Shown one piece after another: positions 53,031 to 64,000 of a DNA stretch of 64,000 nt. Every line of letters begins with the position of its first letter. Within the stretch, counting starts at the first letter, position 1. A program made the translations under genes and the position numbers. Source of the DNA: Cardiocondyla obscurior (Eukaryota > Arthropoda > Insecta > Hymenoptera > Formicidae); assembly GCF_019399895.1 (NCBI RefSeq), contig NC_091866.1:10719308-10783307 (forward strand), read 5' to 3'. The notes under the pieces are model-generated. The model made no database searches and was not told the DNA's origin. It worked only from the letters and a program-made list of their open reading frames with translations.

Positions 53031-53269
53031 GCGATATTCCCTCGTGAGCTCACTTGATTCTAGGTAGTACTCGTGTACCTTTTCTCGTCTCTCTTGGGGT
53101 ATGATGTGAAAGAGAGAGAGAGTGTATGGTGCCGACTAATCATAATGTTTAATTGAACAGAGCGATACCATACTCTTTCTCTCTCTCTCTCTCTCTCTCC
53201 TATCATACCCCGAGAGAGAAGACAAAAGTTACATAAGGACTACTCGGAATCAAACAAGCTCAATATCGC
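53031..53269. repeat. Long imperfect inverted repeat (about 100-bp arms)
   Basis: The left arm (about 53031-53133) is closely matched by the reverse complement of the right arm (about 53162-53269), with a loop of roughly 28 bases. Matching blocks from the outside in are GCGATATT, GAGCT followed by TTGATTC, GTAGT, TCTCTC, GGGGTATGAT, a GA-repeat and TATGGT. The left arm has a 7-base insertion (CCCTCGT) near its outer end and the GA tracts differ in length. The DNA could fold into a long hairpin. The layout resembles a MITE or fold-back element; a hairpin RNA is another option. It ends about 500 bases before exon C. Confidence 0.8.
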
Positions 53270-53777
53270 AGCTTCTGCTCGCTGTCTCTCAACGCGGCTT
53301 CCCTTTGGAAATCTCTATTTCAACTGAATCATTAACGCGATTAATAAAAAAATAAATAAATAAATAAAAATGCAGAATGCAAAAACTAACGTCGAAAATG
53401 GCTCCAAGTGCTCCAAACGAAAACACTTTCATAAATATTGAAAAGTGACATTGGTTTTCAGCTTGTTGGTTGGTAATCGACAAGATCGTGTAAATACGCA
53501 ATGCCGTTGAAAAAATGAAGTACCCGGCGCGGTACGTTACGATCTGACAACGAAGAGATCCATATGGAGTCGCGAGCAGGCCTGTTTTACAATTCGATCG
53601 CTTCGTCTTGCAACAGCCTAAACAAACAGATTCGATTTTTGACGAATTAATCTGCGAGTAATTGAAACTCGCTACGTGGAATTGTCGTTGAAAAAGCTTT
53701 CGCCTTTCGTTCTGCAACAACTTTTGTAAGCGTTTTTCGAATACTTTGGTGATTTTTTTCGCTAATTTCTTTCGAAA
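53270..53777 (+). promoter_or_regulatory. Putative promoter / 5' UTR region of exon C
   Basis: About 500 bases between the inverted repeat and the ATG at 53778. The frame of exon C is closed by a TAA 15 bases before the ATG. No strong polypyrimidine-CAG acceptor lies just upstream, so a nearby transcription start is more likely than a spliced 5' UTR, but I see no clear TATA box. A 143-codon frame on the minus strand overlaps this stretch and looks like chance. Confidence 0.4.
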
Positions 53778-54763
53778 ATGGACGAGGACGATACCGAAGA
53801 TCTGCGCGAGTCGATCACGCTGGTGAACCGAGTTTCTACGAAAACCACCACGAAGTCCACCTCGAAATTTACCTCCAAGCTAAGCCAGCAAATTTTGCGA
53901 ACGCAGGAGTCAGCCGAGGACTCGGATACGATGGAGTACGCGTCGGAAAACGAGGTGGAGAATCTCCCGAAAGACGAGGACGCGTCGCAGTTGATTAAAA
54001 CGCGAAAGTTATACGAAAAATATCGTCATTCCCTGGACACCGCGGATGACGCCTGTTCCCAGAGTAGAAAAACAACGGTGTCGTCTCTACGTGTAAGCGA
54101 CAGCTCGCGACTGGGCCTCTTCATGGTGAATCGTAGCCCGCAGTCCAGCTCGAGCCAGGAGGAATACGAGCCCGAGGTGAAGAGCATCCCGAAACTGCAG
54201 ATGCAACAGCAACGCCAGCAGCAGCAGCAGCAGCACTTGTTGACTGCCGGTGTCAGCAGCCAAGTTACCGCAAGATCAATGGAGAGTCTGCGATCGTCGA
54301 GAAATTTTCTGAGCGCCGACGACCGTTACAGCGAGGACTCGAAGTCGATGGAGTCGTTATCCTCGTCCTCGGAGACGCATATAGGCTCGTCGAAAAGCCA
54401 CTATCGAAGCTTCTTGACGTCGTCCACGAGGGACGTGCGCAGGATCGTGACGATCGAGTCGAGAAGCAGCGAAAATCTTCATCGGGAGGAAAGTCTGAAC
54501 GCCGAAGTCAGGCGCGGTTTGTTCGCCAACACCGGATTGGAAAGGAAAATACCGCAGCACCTGAGCTTGCCACCGCCGGCCAGTGTGTTCTCTCTGACGA
54601 GCCCGGGTGGCAGTGACCGCAAGATCACGATTCTGAGCCCGCACTCGCCTCTGCAGTCATCCGAGTTCCAATTTTCCACGCAGACGCTCAAAAACCGGCG
54701 CAAGAAGGCCATCGTATTGCCGAGGTTGGTGTTGCCCCGAAGCGAATCCGAGGTCTTTCTAGA
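53778..54763 (+). CDS. dnc: Candidate dunce/PDE4 long first coding exon C
   Basis: This is by far the longest credible coding segment: 328 codons plus two bases, ending at GTGAGT (54764) in phase 2 like exons A and B. The ATG has a good context (AAAATGG) and an in-frame TAA just upstream. The protein looks disordered: an acidic start (residues 2-8), a Ser/Thr/Lys-rich stretch (20-34), a Gln-rich run (141-152), two SMESL motifs (167-171 and 190-194), many Ser clusters, a basic KNRRKK patch (305-310), and an end reading LPRLVLPRSESEVFL. Without splicing the frame would stop at 54765. Long PDE4 isoforms (PDE4B1, PDE4D7) also have long low-complexity leaders before FDVENG, but I see no clear residue-level match. 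Assignment to dunce rests on position, strand and phase. A nested gene with its own downstream exons is the alternative. Confidence 0.7.
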
Positions 54764-57700
54764 GTGAGTAGTTGAATGATCGAATTTCCCGCTCTGCCAT
54801 TGTGTTCGTGCTTTCGAGGTAGCCCGGGGCGACTACCCGCATACGCCGTGCTTTCCGGTACACCGGCTTCTCGCCGGTGAAAAAATAATGGAGTCCGTAA
54901 AAATCGATGGGAATTTATTACGTAAATTCGCGAGCAAGTTAAACAACTGCTAAATGACGATTTCATTCGTGATTCGTTGGTAAAGCTCGGGGGATAACGC
55001 GCACGTTTACATTACGCTAATTCGATTTTGCCGCGGTACTTTTGGGGAAATATCTAATATATTATATGTATATCGCACTACTGGAATGCCAATTATTGTG
55101 ATCCGAATGATTATGTCGTTATGATAAATTGGATTTGCTGGAGAGTAAACACAAAATTATACATGAAATGTACTCCATGTGGTTGCGCACGTTGATGTTG
55201 CAACGATATTATCACGGTATAATTTCTCATCAACTGCATGTAGATCAAAGATAAAGCCATCTGATGGTTTACGAATTTATCCGTCCACATAGTCACATTC
55301 ATCTAAATTTATCATGCGTTTTAGCGAAACTTTTTCTTTTTTTAATTTTCAAACGCATTTTTACCTGATACGAAATATGCAGATAACAAAAAATGTCCAA
55401 CTGTTCGATGTTACATTCAAGAATTTGCTATTTGATATTTATGAAATTAGTGTTTTAGTTTTTAATTTTTTAAATTTTATTTTTTATAATCAAGAATTGT
55501 CGGCTAATAAAGGCCCCCCCTAAGAGAACATTTTCGACTTCTTTATACGAAGCTCGTGTGATCTTGTTAATGACGCAATATTCTCCTACAAAACTTTCCG
55601 ACAAAGCCTTGCATTGGTGCTTCATCTCGAGACGAATGTAATTGTTCTTGTCGTCCGTAAGTAGAGAGAAGCGTTTATCGCGGACTAACGTTCCTTTGTG
55701 ATGCGAATTGTGCGCGTTTCAGAGATGTTTAGAATTAATTCGATGCCGTTTGATCAGACCGCTAGAGATATAGCGAGCATTTTATTTACGTTATATTAGA
55801 ATATTCTGCCTTGTTCATAAAGCTCCGAGGCCGCGCAGAGACATACACAAATACGTATTTCGCGACTGCGTATGGCGTGTTTAATGTCGCGCATTACTAC
55901 GCGACGGTATCAATTAACACAATGATACGATTGAACAGATAATTACGCGTGCGTACGCTACGGTTGAATACATTATCTTTGATTTTGAAAGTTATATTTA
56001 AATACGACAATAATATTTTCTTTCAAACGAAAAGTGCACGGGTCATTATTTTGCGAATATAAAAGTTATTAAATATTTATAAAACGTTAATGTTGAATGC
56101 GCTTTATCAGCGCGAATGCTTGGGAGCTAATTATTTTATGAAAGCAGTTAATTGAACAATGTTGAATATTACAAGAGCGTTTTGTTCCCTTTGCAACAAT
56201 TACCGTGCTTTATCTGAAGTACCTGGTGTTGTCTCTCATTTTCTCGATAGCGTCGTTCGCAACGTTACCTTCGATTATTTTCGCCGGATAAGGCTGGAAG
56301 CGCGATCGCTTAATTTCCGCACGGTTCATCGGACACGTTACCATTTTGCATTTCTCGTAACGACCTTTTATCTCGGAAAAATCAATGGAAAAACGCGAGG
56401 CGCACGCATCGAACTGTTACATACAGGGCGCCGTTAATAATTAACCGTATCGTTCGCTTTGTTAATTTTATTACGCGAAAAATTGTTACGGGGCAGATAT
56501 TGCCCGGGCGAGTAAATCTCGTTCGCGGTTACTCCTCGATTTACAACGCTCGCGTCTCTTGTCCGTATTTCGGCAAACCGCAGTAATTATGTCGCGTCAC
56601 ATTCCAAGTACAAACATGTGTTTGTCGACCGGCACGCAAACGTTTACCGGGCGTCGTTCAACTGGGACGTATGCTCGAAAATAGATTGCGCGTCTACGGT
56701 GCTTTCAACCTGGAAATGTCGGCCGGATGAATGCGACGAACAACGCAACCTCACGCGGAGGAAACGTGAAAATCTTTCCCGTGCTGTTTTTTTTCCCCCC
56801 CCCCCGAGATATTACATCGGAACGATTCGCAACCGTTTGGACGTTACTCCAAAGGGAACGAAATTGCCTTTGTCCGATCGGCACGAGCGAGTTCCGTTTT
56901 CAATGACGCAGAGTATCGTATTCATTTTTATTCCGAGCGTATATTCCCCTTATAACTGGGTGACCCGTATTAAAGACAGATCGTAGAAAATTAATAAATT
57001 ACGCTTTTGTATATGGGGAAAGAAAAGAAAAAAGATTACGCAGCACGATTTTTGCGTGTTCGAATATAACGCGGGTCTAAATCGGGTTTAATATATGCGC
57101 GAAAAGCGTACGTCTATGATGCACACACATGAATTACTCATGAGTAAAAATGTGACTTGCTAAATGTACGGCCTCTTCTGCTGGGTATTTTTTCATGAAA
57201 GAATTAAATCTTTCTCGCCGCATTAAAGTTACATTAAAAAACTTTAAGAATGTATTTACGGAAGTGTTCGTAGATTTTCTAAACTTTCGTGTTAATTGGT
57301 CTTGCACCGAGGTAATTGTTATACTTATACCTTTCTTAGTCCGTTGTGATTAAAAAATGAACAAGAGAACAGTTTAGTTTCGGTAACTGACCACTGCATT
57401 TTTATGCAAAGGCTCGTCAAGATAAATTCTATGTTTGATTACAAAGTTTACCTAAAAATGTAACGTAAAATCGAAGGCTCAGCGTTGTATTTATGTAAAG
57501 GTCTCTACAAAGATCTTTTCTTTTCTTCTTTTTTTTTTATTTTAATTACCGTTCATAATATATTTTAATTTTAAATTAAGTCATAAAAAGATTTTTCTTT
57601 AAATGCAATAGTTTAATTAATTTAAATTTCTGTGTCTCAATATTTTACGTGATTTTTCTTTATTAATTATATTAATCATATTAATGTATTACGTTGCACA

Positions 57701-58677
57701 AAATAATTATTGGAACCGCCGAGGCACGTTATAATTCTAAACTATCTTTCTCGATGTAGACAATATTACAATTACAAATTACAAGGTCAAAACGTGCTTA
57801 AGGATCGCAAGTTAAAGCTTGATCGTTCATATAGCCGCCGTACTGTACAAAAGCCTTTCATTTTGCATATCACAGCTGTAGTGTAGTAACGGCTCTGTTT
57901 TCTCTTCTCTTACCTGCATTTAAGATCTACTACGTCACTCGTAAAGTGCACCGTCGGCCCTTGGCTCGTTAAACGAGGCCTTTCCCGGCGTAGCTTTTGC
58001 TGCGCACGTGAGATGAAACGCAAAATATAAAACGGAGGAAAATCGAAACTCAGTTTGCAAGAAAATTATGACGTTGCAGCATTACACGCGATATTTTCTT
58101 TATGGGAAACGGAAACATCGGAAACAGTAAAATATTTTGTAGGAAATGATCTGTGTTTCGAAATACGCATATACATCGTGACCCTTTCACTGCGCTGATT
58201 GCCTTTTGCAGGGATTCTGTTTATAAGCTGATTACGAAATCTACATTTACATCAATACACAATTGAGAGTGCATCCATTAATTCGAAAATTGTCACTCAC
58301 CCGGTTGTCCATTATTACAGCTATTGATTTAGAAACAATACGCCCGAATCTCGAATTTCATTGCCAGATATGAGTTATTGAAAACGTTAATTGAACTGAC
58401 CGCAAGATAAATTTAATTGTTCTTTTTTTTTTCTTTTTTGAAAAAACAAAGTACGAAAAAAAAATATAATTAAAAATGTGCGACGTATTACATTTGATTT
58501 AAAGCTTTTCTATTAATTTAAGGATGACTTACGTACGTCAACGTCGTTGTTGGTCACTGCCAATGTTGTTTTATCGCATCGTATTTGTGTCGTTGTGTTT
58601 GCATCGCTATTCCTCAGCCGCTGTAGTTTTTGCGAAAATACGAAAGGTTCTCGTTAACCGCGACAGTGACGCATACG

Positions 58678-58703
58678 TGGTATTACTGCGTGGTATTACT
58701 GCG
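58678..58703. repeat. 13-bp perfect tandem duplication
   Basis: Two adjacent exact copies of TGGTATTACTGCG. This is a simple slippage duplication in intron. Confidence 0.85.
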
Positions 58704-61557
58704 ACACAGTACCAGCGAATACAGACTATCGTTTTATTTTCGACTCATTATTAATCTCACGAATTCAAGTTTCGCTTTTGATGAACAAAGACGACGGCGG
58801 TTGAGAGAAAAGTTTACGCTGACGTCGTTAATTAAGGAAGTATGACGATAATTTCAGTTGCTTTACTTGCTCGATTGCTAATTACTTGTCCAGTTGTGCG
58901 CGAGGGCCAAGGGGAGTAATGGGACGGGAATAACTTCCCATCAATTACGCGTCCTTTGACGCACACCGTGCCACGTAACAACATAGCTCGACAGGAATCA
59001 TCAAATTGCATCTAAATGGAATGGACGTTGCAACGTTCTAAGAGCGTGCCGACCGTGCGACATGAATAAACGATTTCCTGCCTACGTTTCGACATTTTCT
59101 CGCCCGTATTTGCATGCAGGGTTCATTTGCAAGCATAACGAAAATGAGAGACTGTTTACTCGCCTTATTTCACCGATTTCGCGTTTAACCTCTCGTATAT
59201 ACGCGTGACATTACACGCTAATTAATCGATCAGTATTGCAACGTGTTTGCTTGTCGAGTAGCTGACTAGAACTCCGGATTGAACTTTAGCATAGTGGCCC
59301 TGTAAATTAAGCTCGGCGCAGTAAGTAGCAATGTGGTTTGCAATCCGCAAATCCCGCGGATGCATCTCAACTTAAAACAGTGACGTAGTTCCGATATAAC
59401 TACGATTTTGGCGATGCTCTAGCGCCTTGCGATGGGACGCGTGAGAAATAATAGATCGTTAACGGAGCAGCGATTCGATCTATATTTACCCGAGTGAAAA
59501 TTTATCTAGCTAGTCTGATTTTGCAGCTAGTGGTTAGATCGCTCAGATTAAATATTCTTTCTAGTTGAAAGTAGAAAAATTTCTTAACTAGTGACTAGCT
59601 TGGCACTAATTATAAATTATAAGAAAATATTTATTATTTAGTGGCTATCTTTAAAAAATAAAGTTGTAATTTAAAAAAAAAAAAAAAAAAATCTGTTTAT
59701 TATCGGTCGTCTGGTCACTGTCCAGCGCGGACAGTGTATGTATCTAAATAGATATCTAAACGTTTTTCGCCGCGTACTAATCTACTGTTGTGTGCTGACT
59801 TTACGCAACGCTCGCTCGACTGCCGAATTCGAATTGGCTAGCTAATTATTAGGCAACGGTGGGAATCAATTTCCACTCGGGTATTTCCAGAATATACGTT
59901 TCACATTCATCGCGCCCGGTGAGCCTCTCTATTAATTAAAACTGTTTCGCATTAATCACGGGGAAGAAGAAGGGGATCGGCGCTGCCGAAAGTGAGCAGT
60001 CGGATAATCAATCTTCGGCATATATTGAAGTATTCGCTGTCTGTTTAATCTCGGCCGCATTGAGGGCTAAATGTGTTTTTATCGCCGGAAAAGTTAGCTT
60101 GCGTTCGACATTAATATGTATTGCAATTGTTGTGTATTGCCGAAGTTAATTTAGAAACAGCGATGATGGAGCGTTACACGCTTTGCTCACGCTGGAAGCA
60201 GGCAATTTCGAACTTTGTTCCGAAGTTCGCTCGCGATCGAGGCACGTAATGTTGAAACAACGTGCCGAGAATACTTATAACGACATTGTTCCACTCGGAT
60301 TTAAATATTATATCGATTGCGCCGGATTTAAAGCTAGGCGATGTTCTATCCTGTTTACTTTATCACGCCAAGCGGATCGACGATGAGACTTGGGATATTT
60401 ACGATAAAGAGCGCCGGTACAACGTGAGGAATCAAAGTTAACTTTCATCGTCTTATATGAACGTAACATGAATAATGGAATTATTCCGTCGGTAATGATA
60501 ATATTAGCATCGTAGGCGTAAATGCCTAAATGATTACCTCGCGTGCAATTTACAAGCGCTATCCTGACGTGCGGCTGACAGAAGCTTAACTGTATTCCAA
60601 CCCCCCAAGATTTAATGTTCCACCTGCGATCGATCATTTCGACATGTGATCCTTATTCGCGCCAGGCCACTTCGTTTTGCGTTGTTACTTTAACGATTTT
60701 TCCGCGAGATCGATAGTAATATGCCACTGAGGGTCGCCACGACCTTGATTCGTTTAAGATCTAGCCCTAGTTACTCAGTTGTGCATACAAATTACTTGCG
60801 AATAGCGGCTTAAGTGTGTCCGCGAAATGATAACTGACGAAACTTTGCACACGATAAATTCGTAATCGCTTTCTTTTTTTTTTCTCAAGTAGGACACTGT
60901 TTTGAAATTCTCCGAAGGTTTTCTTATAAGTTGTCCCGAAGAATTCATTAATTTATATTTAAGTAAAGTCAATTAATTTCAACTTTTTTTCTTTTTCTTC
61001 TAACTATCGAGTCTAATTAAATTGTGTAAAATTATTTTGTTTCTCAAAGATAAATCGAAATTAGCTAATGCGACGGACATGACGCTGCAAGCTGTAATTT
61101 AATTTATATGCATGCGTAAATCCAGTTTGTTATAAAGCAAAGGTCTTCCCCATTGTGTATTTTCAAGGCTTTTGCGGGCAAGTGAATTACATTTTTCATT
61201 CAACGGCGGGAGCATACGCCGTTGGTATATACATCGCGGAAACGGAACATAACGTTCATGAGTAAAAGGAAGAAGAATATCTTCGGATCAATATGGCTGG
61301 GTTATAGCATTGACATTACTGGTCGACCTGTGTTCCTCCAGGTTAAATTACACGTTTCGTTATGCGTCCAATGAGTCTGTTATCGTTCGTGACGAGCCGG
61401 GGAATCGTGGAATCGTTAATATTGTTTCATCTGATTCGCGGCCTCTTCCGCTAATGCTACATGTTTGCCCGCGATATGAACTTTGGCAAATACGAGGAGA
61501 GCTCGGCGGGGAGAAATGTCGAGCATACGCGAACGGCGTCGACGTAGATACCGGAAA

Positions 61558-61580
61558 TAAAAATAAAATAAAATAAAATA
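61558..61580. repeat. (AAAAT)n short tandem repeat
   Basis: About four AAAAT units in intron. A similar AAAT array lies at about 53344-53369. Confidence 0.8.
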
Positions 61581-64000
61581 TACTTTAGTAAAATTGATAT
61601 TAAAACGGCAACGAAGTTGCCGCGGCTGAAACATTGAAAATTACAACTTGTCTGCGTTCGTCACGTCGATGTTTCTTTGTGTCTGTTTACAAACGCGGCA
61701 GTGTGTACGCTTGTTATCGATGATACGGCGCGCGACACTGTTATAAAGCACCGTTGTATTAATTAACGGAGATTGTGTAATATTTTAACAGTTCCAGATT
61801 GCGTGGAGTAATCCCGCTAACACGACGTTGTTAATGAAAACAGGCGATGTTTGATGCCAATCTAATTCCGCCTCGACTATTCCCGAGTTTCTTCTGTTAT
61901 CTCGACCATTACTGTAATTCGTGGTTTCCTTGCGCGGGTCGGAGATATTGATTGGCAGCACGACAGCTGATTAAACTAATAAATGAATAATACCAATAAA
62001 AAACGCGATTGTAATTCCGCGACGACATCAAGTTGCTCCGAAGCGAGGTGTGCCGTCCGCTAAGACCTTATAATTTAATTACAATAAACTTTACGGCGGG
62101 TTAGCTCGTTTCCTCGCTTCTTTCTCTCCCTCCGTGTTTCGCGAAACTTTGCCCATCTAAATCTGATAAGTTGCACCGCCCGGATAACGGCAAGCACGGC
62201 CAACGCTTAAGACTATTGTCTTGAGATTAACTGATCTTTCCAAGGTAGTTTGGTTCAGATGGAATCCGAAGCCGGACAAATTATTACACTTACGACGTGC
62301 TGGACTTTGCGACCTACTTCCTCTAGCGGAAACCTTGGGAGACGTTCCGCGACTGTTTCTTTTTCTTTTTTTTTTTTTTTTAAGATCGATGAAGGCCTTT
62401 CCCCGCGAAATTGAGTCAACGGTCGCATTTATATTTAAATCTAGGAATAAATATTGCGCTCGTAGCGCGAGCAGAAGGAGAAGCGAGCGAAGCTATTCTT
62501 CAGTGGGAAAACGCTTTATGCTGAATTGTCAAAGTGTTGAGCGCGCGCGAGACGGATTTGTCGTCGAAAGCTCGGCGGGATCGCGGCTCTCGACTGCCAA
62601 ATCGCTACGTTTACATAAGTATCATTCTATACCGACGCGCCTGTTTAAAATACGCAATTTTGTTTATGCGTCTTTTTGCGGCAAAACGCAAAAGATCTTA
62701 CTTCAGATCTTTTCCCGGCGGGATATTTTCGTAACCGTTTCTGCTGGCCGTCATAAAGACGAAGATAAAATTACACTTTTTTTTTTTTTTTTTTAAACAG
62801 AAGTTTTACGAAAACAGATAGCATTCCGATGACTCAAAGTCTTCTACATGTGTGCGATTATGTAAAACTAATAAGCGGAGAATTGTTTATATCTTATTGA
62901 CAGACACGACACTGTAGAGAGCGTCCCGAGTTTCCTGCAATGCGGAAAAATTGATATATCCGGCGATTTGAAATGTAATTCTCTCGGTGGTGCCGTTGCG
63001 GAAAATCTTGGAAACTGATGCACATTCCGCGGAATTTTATCGCGGCACAGCTTCGCCGCTGAAGATAACGATTACGTCGACTGCTTTACCGACTACAAAA
63101 TCGATCCACAGGGTGTGTATTAAGTTTAGCGGACGAGTAGTTCGCGGCAGCACGATGCCGCGACTCCTGCAATCAATATTCCGTCGGGTCAAACTTTGTT
63201 TTCATCTATAAAGTTATCGTACAGCGCATTACAATTACTTGTTCTTCTACTTTTCTCGCATGAAAGGCGAAGGAACGTAATTCCTTTTTTTTTATTTTTT
63301 TATTTTTTTTTTTTTTTGGACATTTACAATTTAGTGTACATATTATTTATTTAACCGTAGCGTATGAACGTAAAAGAAGGTGCATTATTTTCTGAGATAA
63401 TTGGATTTCAACTTCTATGTACACACTGAGCTACATTTTTAATTTAGTTTGCCACTGGAATTAAAAATTTTATTATTCAAAATTTGTCTTTGAGTTCCGT
63501 TTAATTTAATTACTGGCTGTTTGTATAAACTTATCTAATGCAATATTTATGCCGAAATGTTCCCTTGGAGCGCGTATTAAATTTGTTTCCTAGCTGTACG
63601 TGGAAATAATTATATGTTTATTTAATATTTTATTAAAATGATCGAATATGGATTACATTTCTTTACGCTCTACTTTTCCGGGGGACGTCAGCGCCGCAGT
63701 GATCGCGCGATATAAATTAAAGCGCTAGAATCGAATAGTAGTACATTTTATTGGACCGTCAGAGACATCGTCGAAGTGGATGAGAAGGTAAAAAGCCTTC
63801 GAGTATTGAAAGCGTCATCGAAGCACCGGCGTTCTTAGGATTCGGAGGGAGCAAATTGAAAACTGGCCCGGGAATGCAAATTCAGTGAGCACCGGGCGAT
63901 AAATGGTGTCATCGCGGGATGCATTTGAGCGCGCTTGGAAATAATGCCAGGCATAATGCATCCCTTGAGGTTTCAAGTTACTAATACAAAACGAGTGTAA

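Larger units (their letters stand above)
26811..53777 (+). other. dnc: Long intron between exons B and C
   Basis: About 27 kb without a convincing coding exon other than the small candidate at 34052-34099. It is mostly AT-rich with many homopolymers. GC-rich or unusually complex blocks lie at 31.6-32.36, 47.46-48.17 and 49.25-49.68 kb. A dispersed repeat pair (one copy at 38095, one at 52844) and a long inverted repeat at 53031-53269 also lie here. No UCR1, UCR2 or catalytic PDE4 exon and no nested gene was identified. Confidence 0.6.
4296..64000 (+). other. dnc: 5' portion of the dunce (PDE4) transcription unit
   Basis: This is the gene-level interpretation. Exon A at 4620-4768 carries a recognisable PDE4 N-terminal signature, and two more candidate first coding exons (26725-26810 and 53778-54763) lie downstream on the same strand, all ending in phase 2 at GTGAGT donors. 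Dunce/PDE4 hydrolyses cAMP to AMP, and in Drosophila it is required for learning and memory. Neither the UCR1 start (FDVENG-like) nor the metal-binding HD-type catalytic region is encoded in any frame I could find, so the common exons should lie past the right edge. In Drosophila, dunce is very large, has many promoters and hosts nested genes in an intron; no nested gene is evident here. Long T-runs clearly outnumber A-runs on the plus strand, which fits sense-strand intron. The left limit is a candidate splice acceptor, not a proven transcription start. Confidence 0.8.
54764..64000 (+). other. dnc: Intron downstream of exon C
   Basis: This begins with a consensus GTGAGT donor and runs to the window edge with no supported exon. 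It is AT-rich with homopolymers, including adjacent T8 and C11 runs at 56787-56805, a 13-bp tandem duplication at 58678-58703, and AAAAT repeats near 61560-61580. The longest frame (191 codons from a TTG at 62221) runs through two poly-T tracts as poly-Phe and looks spurious. The common UCR1 exon was not found here and should lie to the right. Confidence 0.6.

Noticed and set aside
53289..53720. 143-codon minus-strand frame before exon C
   Set aside because: It lies antisense between the inverted repeat and exon C, has a Phe/Tyr-rich low-complexity part from an AAAT repeat, and has no homology cue.
62221..62796. 191-codon open frame near the right edge
   Set aside because: It starts at TTG, passes through two poly-T tracts as poly-Phe, and has no motif or good splice site.

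Overview
The window looks like insect nuclear DNA, most likely hymenopteran and perhaps an ant. It has moderate GC with abundant CpG, many long poly-T/poly-A tracts, interrupted coding sequence, very long introns and no bacterial features. No organism-level marker is present, so the species call is inference from composition.

I read almost the whole window as the 5' part of one large plus-strand gene, dunce (dnc), the insect PDE4 cAMP-specific phosphodiesterase. The anchor is a 149-bp first coding exon at 4620-4768. It encodes a Gly/Pro-rich leader ending in PRRRHSWIC and stops in phase 2 at a GTGAGT donor. RRHSWIC followed by a junction to FDV(E/D)NG is the signature of the PKA-regulated PDE4D3-type N-terminus, also present in Drosophila dunce. 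Two further first-exon candidates on the same strand end in the same phase at GTGAGT donors. A short one at 26725-26810 ends RRRGWTVVGHEL, resembling the RRRFTVAHTC end of human PDE4D5/PDE4B3. A 328-codon one at 53778-54763 is Ser-rich and Gln-rich. All three could splice to one downstream exon starting FDVENG (UCR1). That exon and the catalytic exons were not found here and should lie beyond 64000.

Layout: 1-4295, upstream flank with no supported gene; 4296-4768, exon A with its 5' UTR; 4769-26724, intron with a strong candidate recursive splice site at 9901/9902 and a hairpin cluster near 18 kb; 26725-26810, exon B; 26811-53777, intron with GC-rich blocks, a possible 48-nt cassette exon at 34052-34099, a two-copy dispersed repeat and a roughly 240-bp inverted repeat near 53.1 kb; 53778-54763, exon C; 54764-64000, intron. 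No nested gene, tRNA, rRNA, CRISPR array or intact transposon was recognised.

Functionally this would be an alternative-promoter array. Each start would attach a different targeting or regulatory N-terminus to one shared UCR1-UCR2-catalytic core, as in mammalian PDE4 genes.
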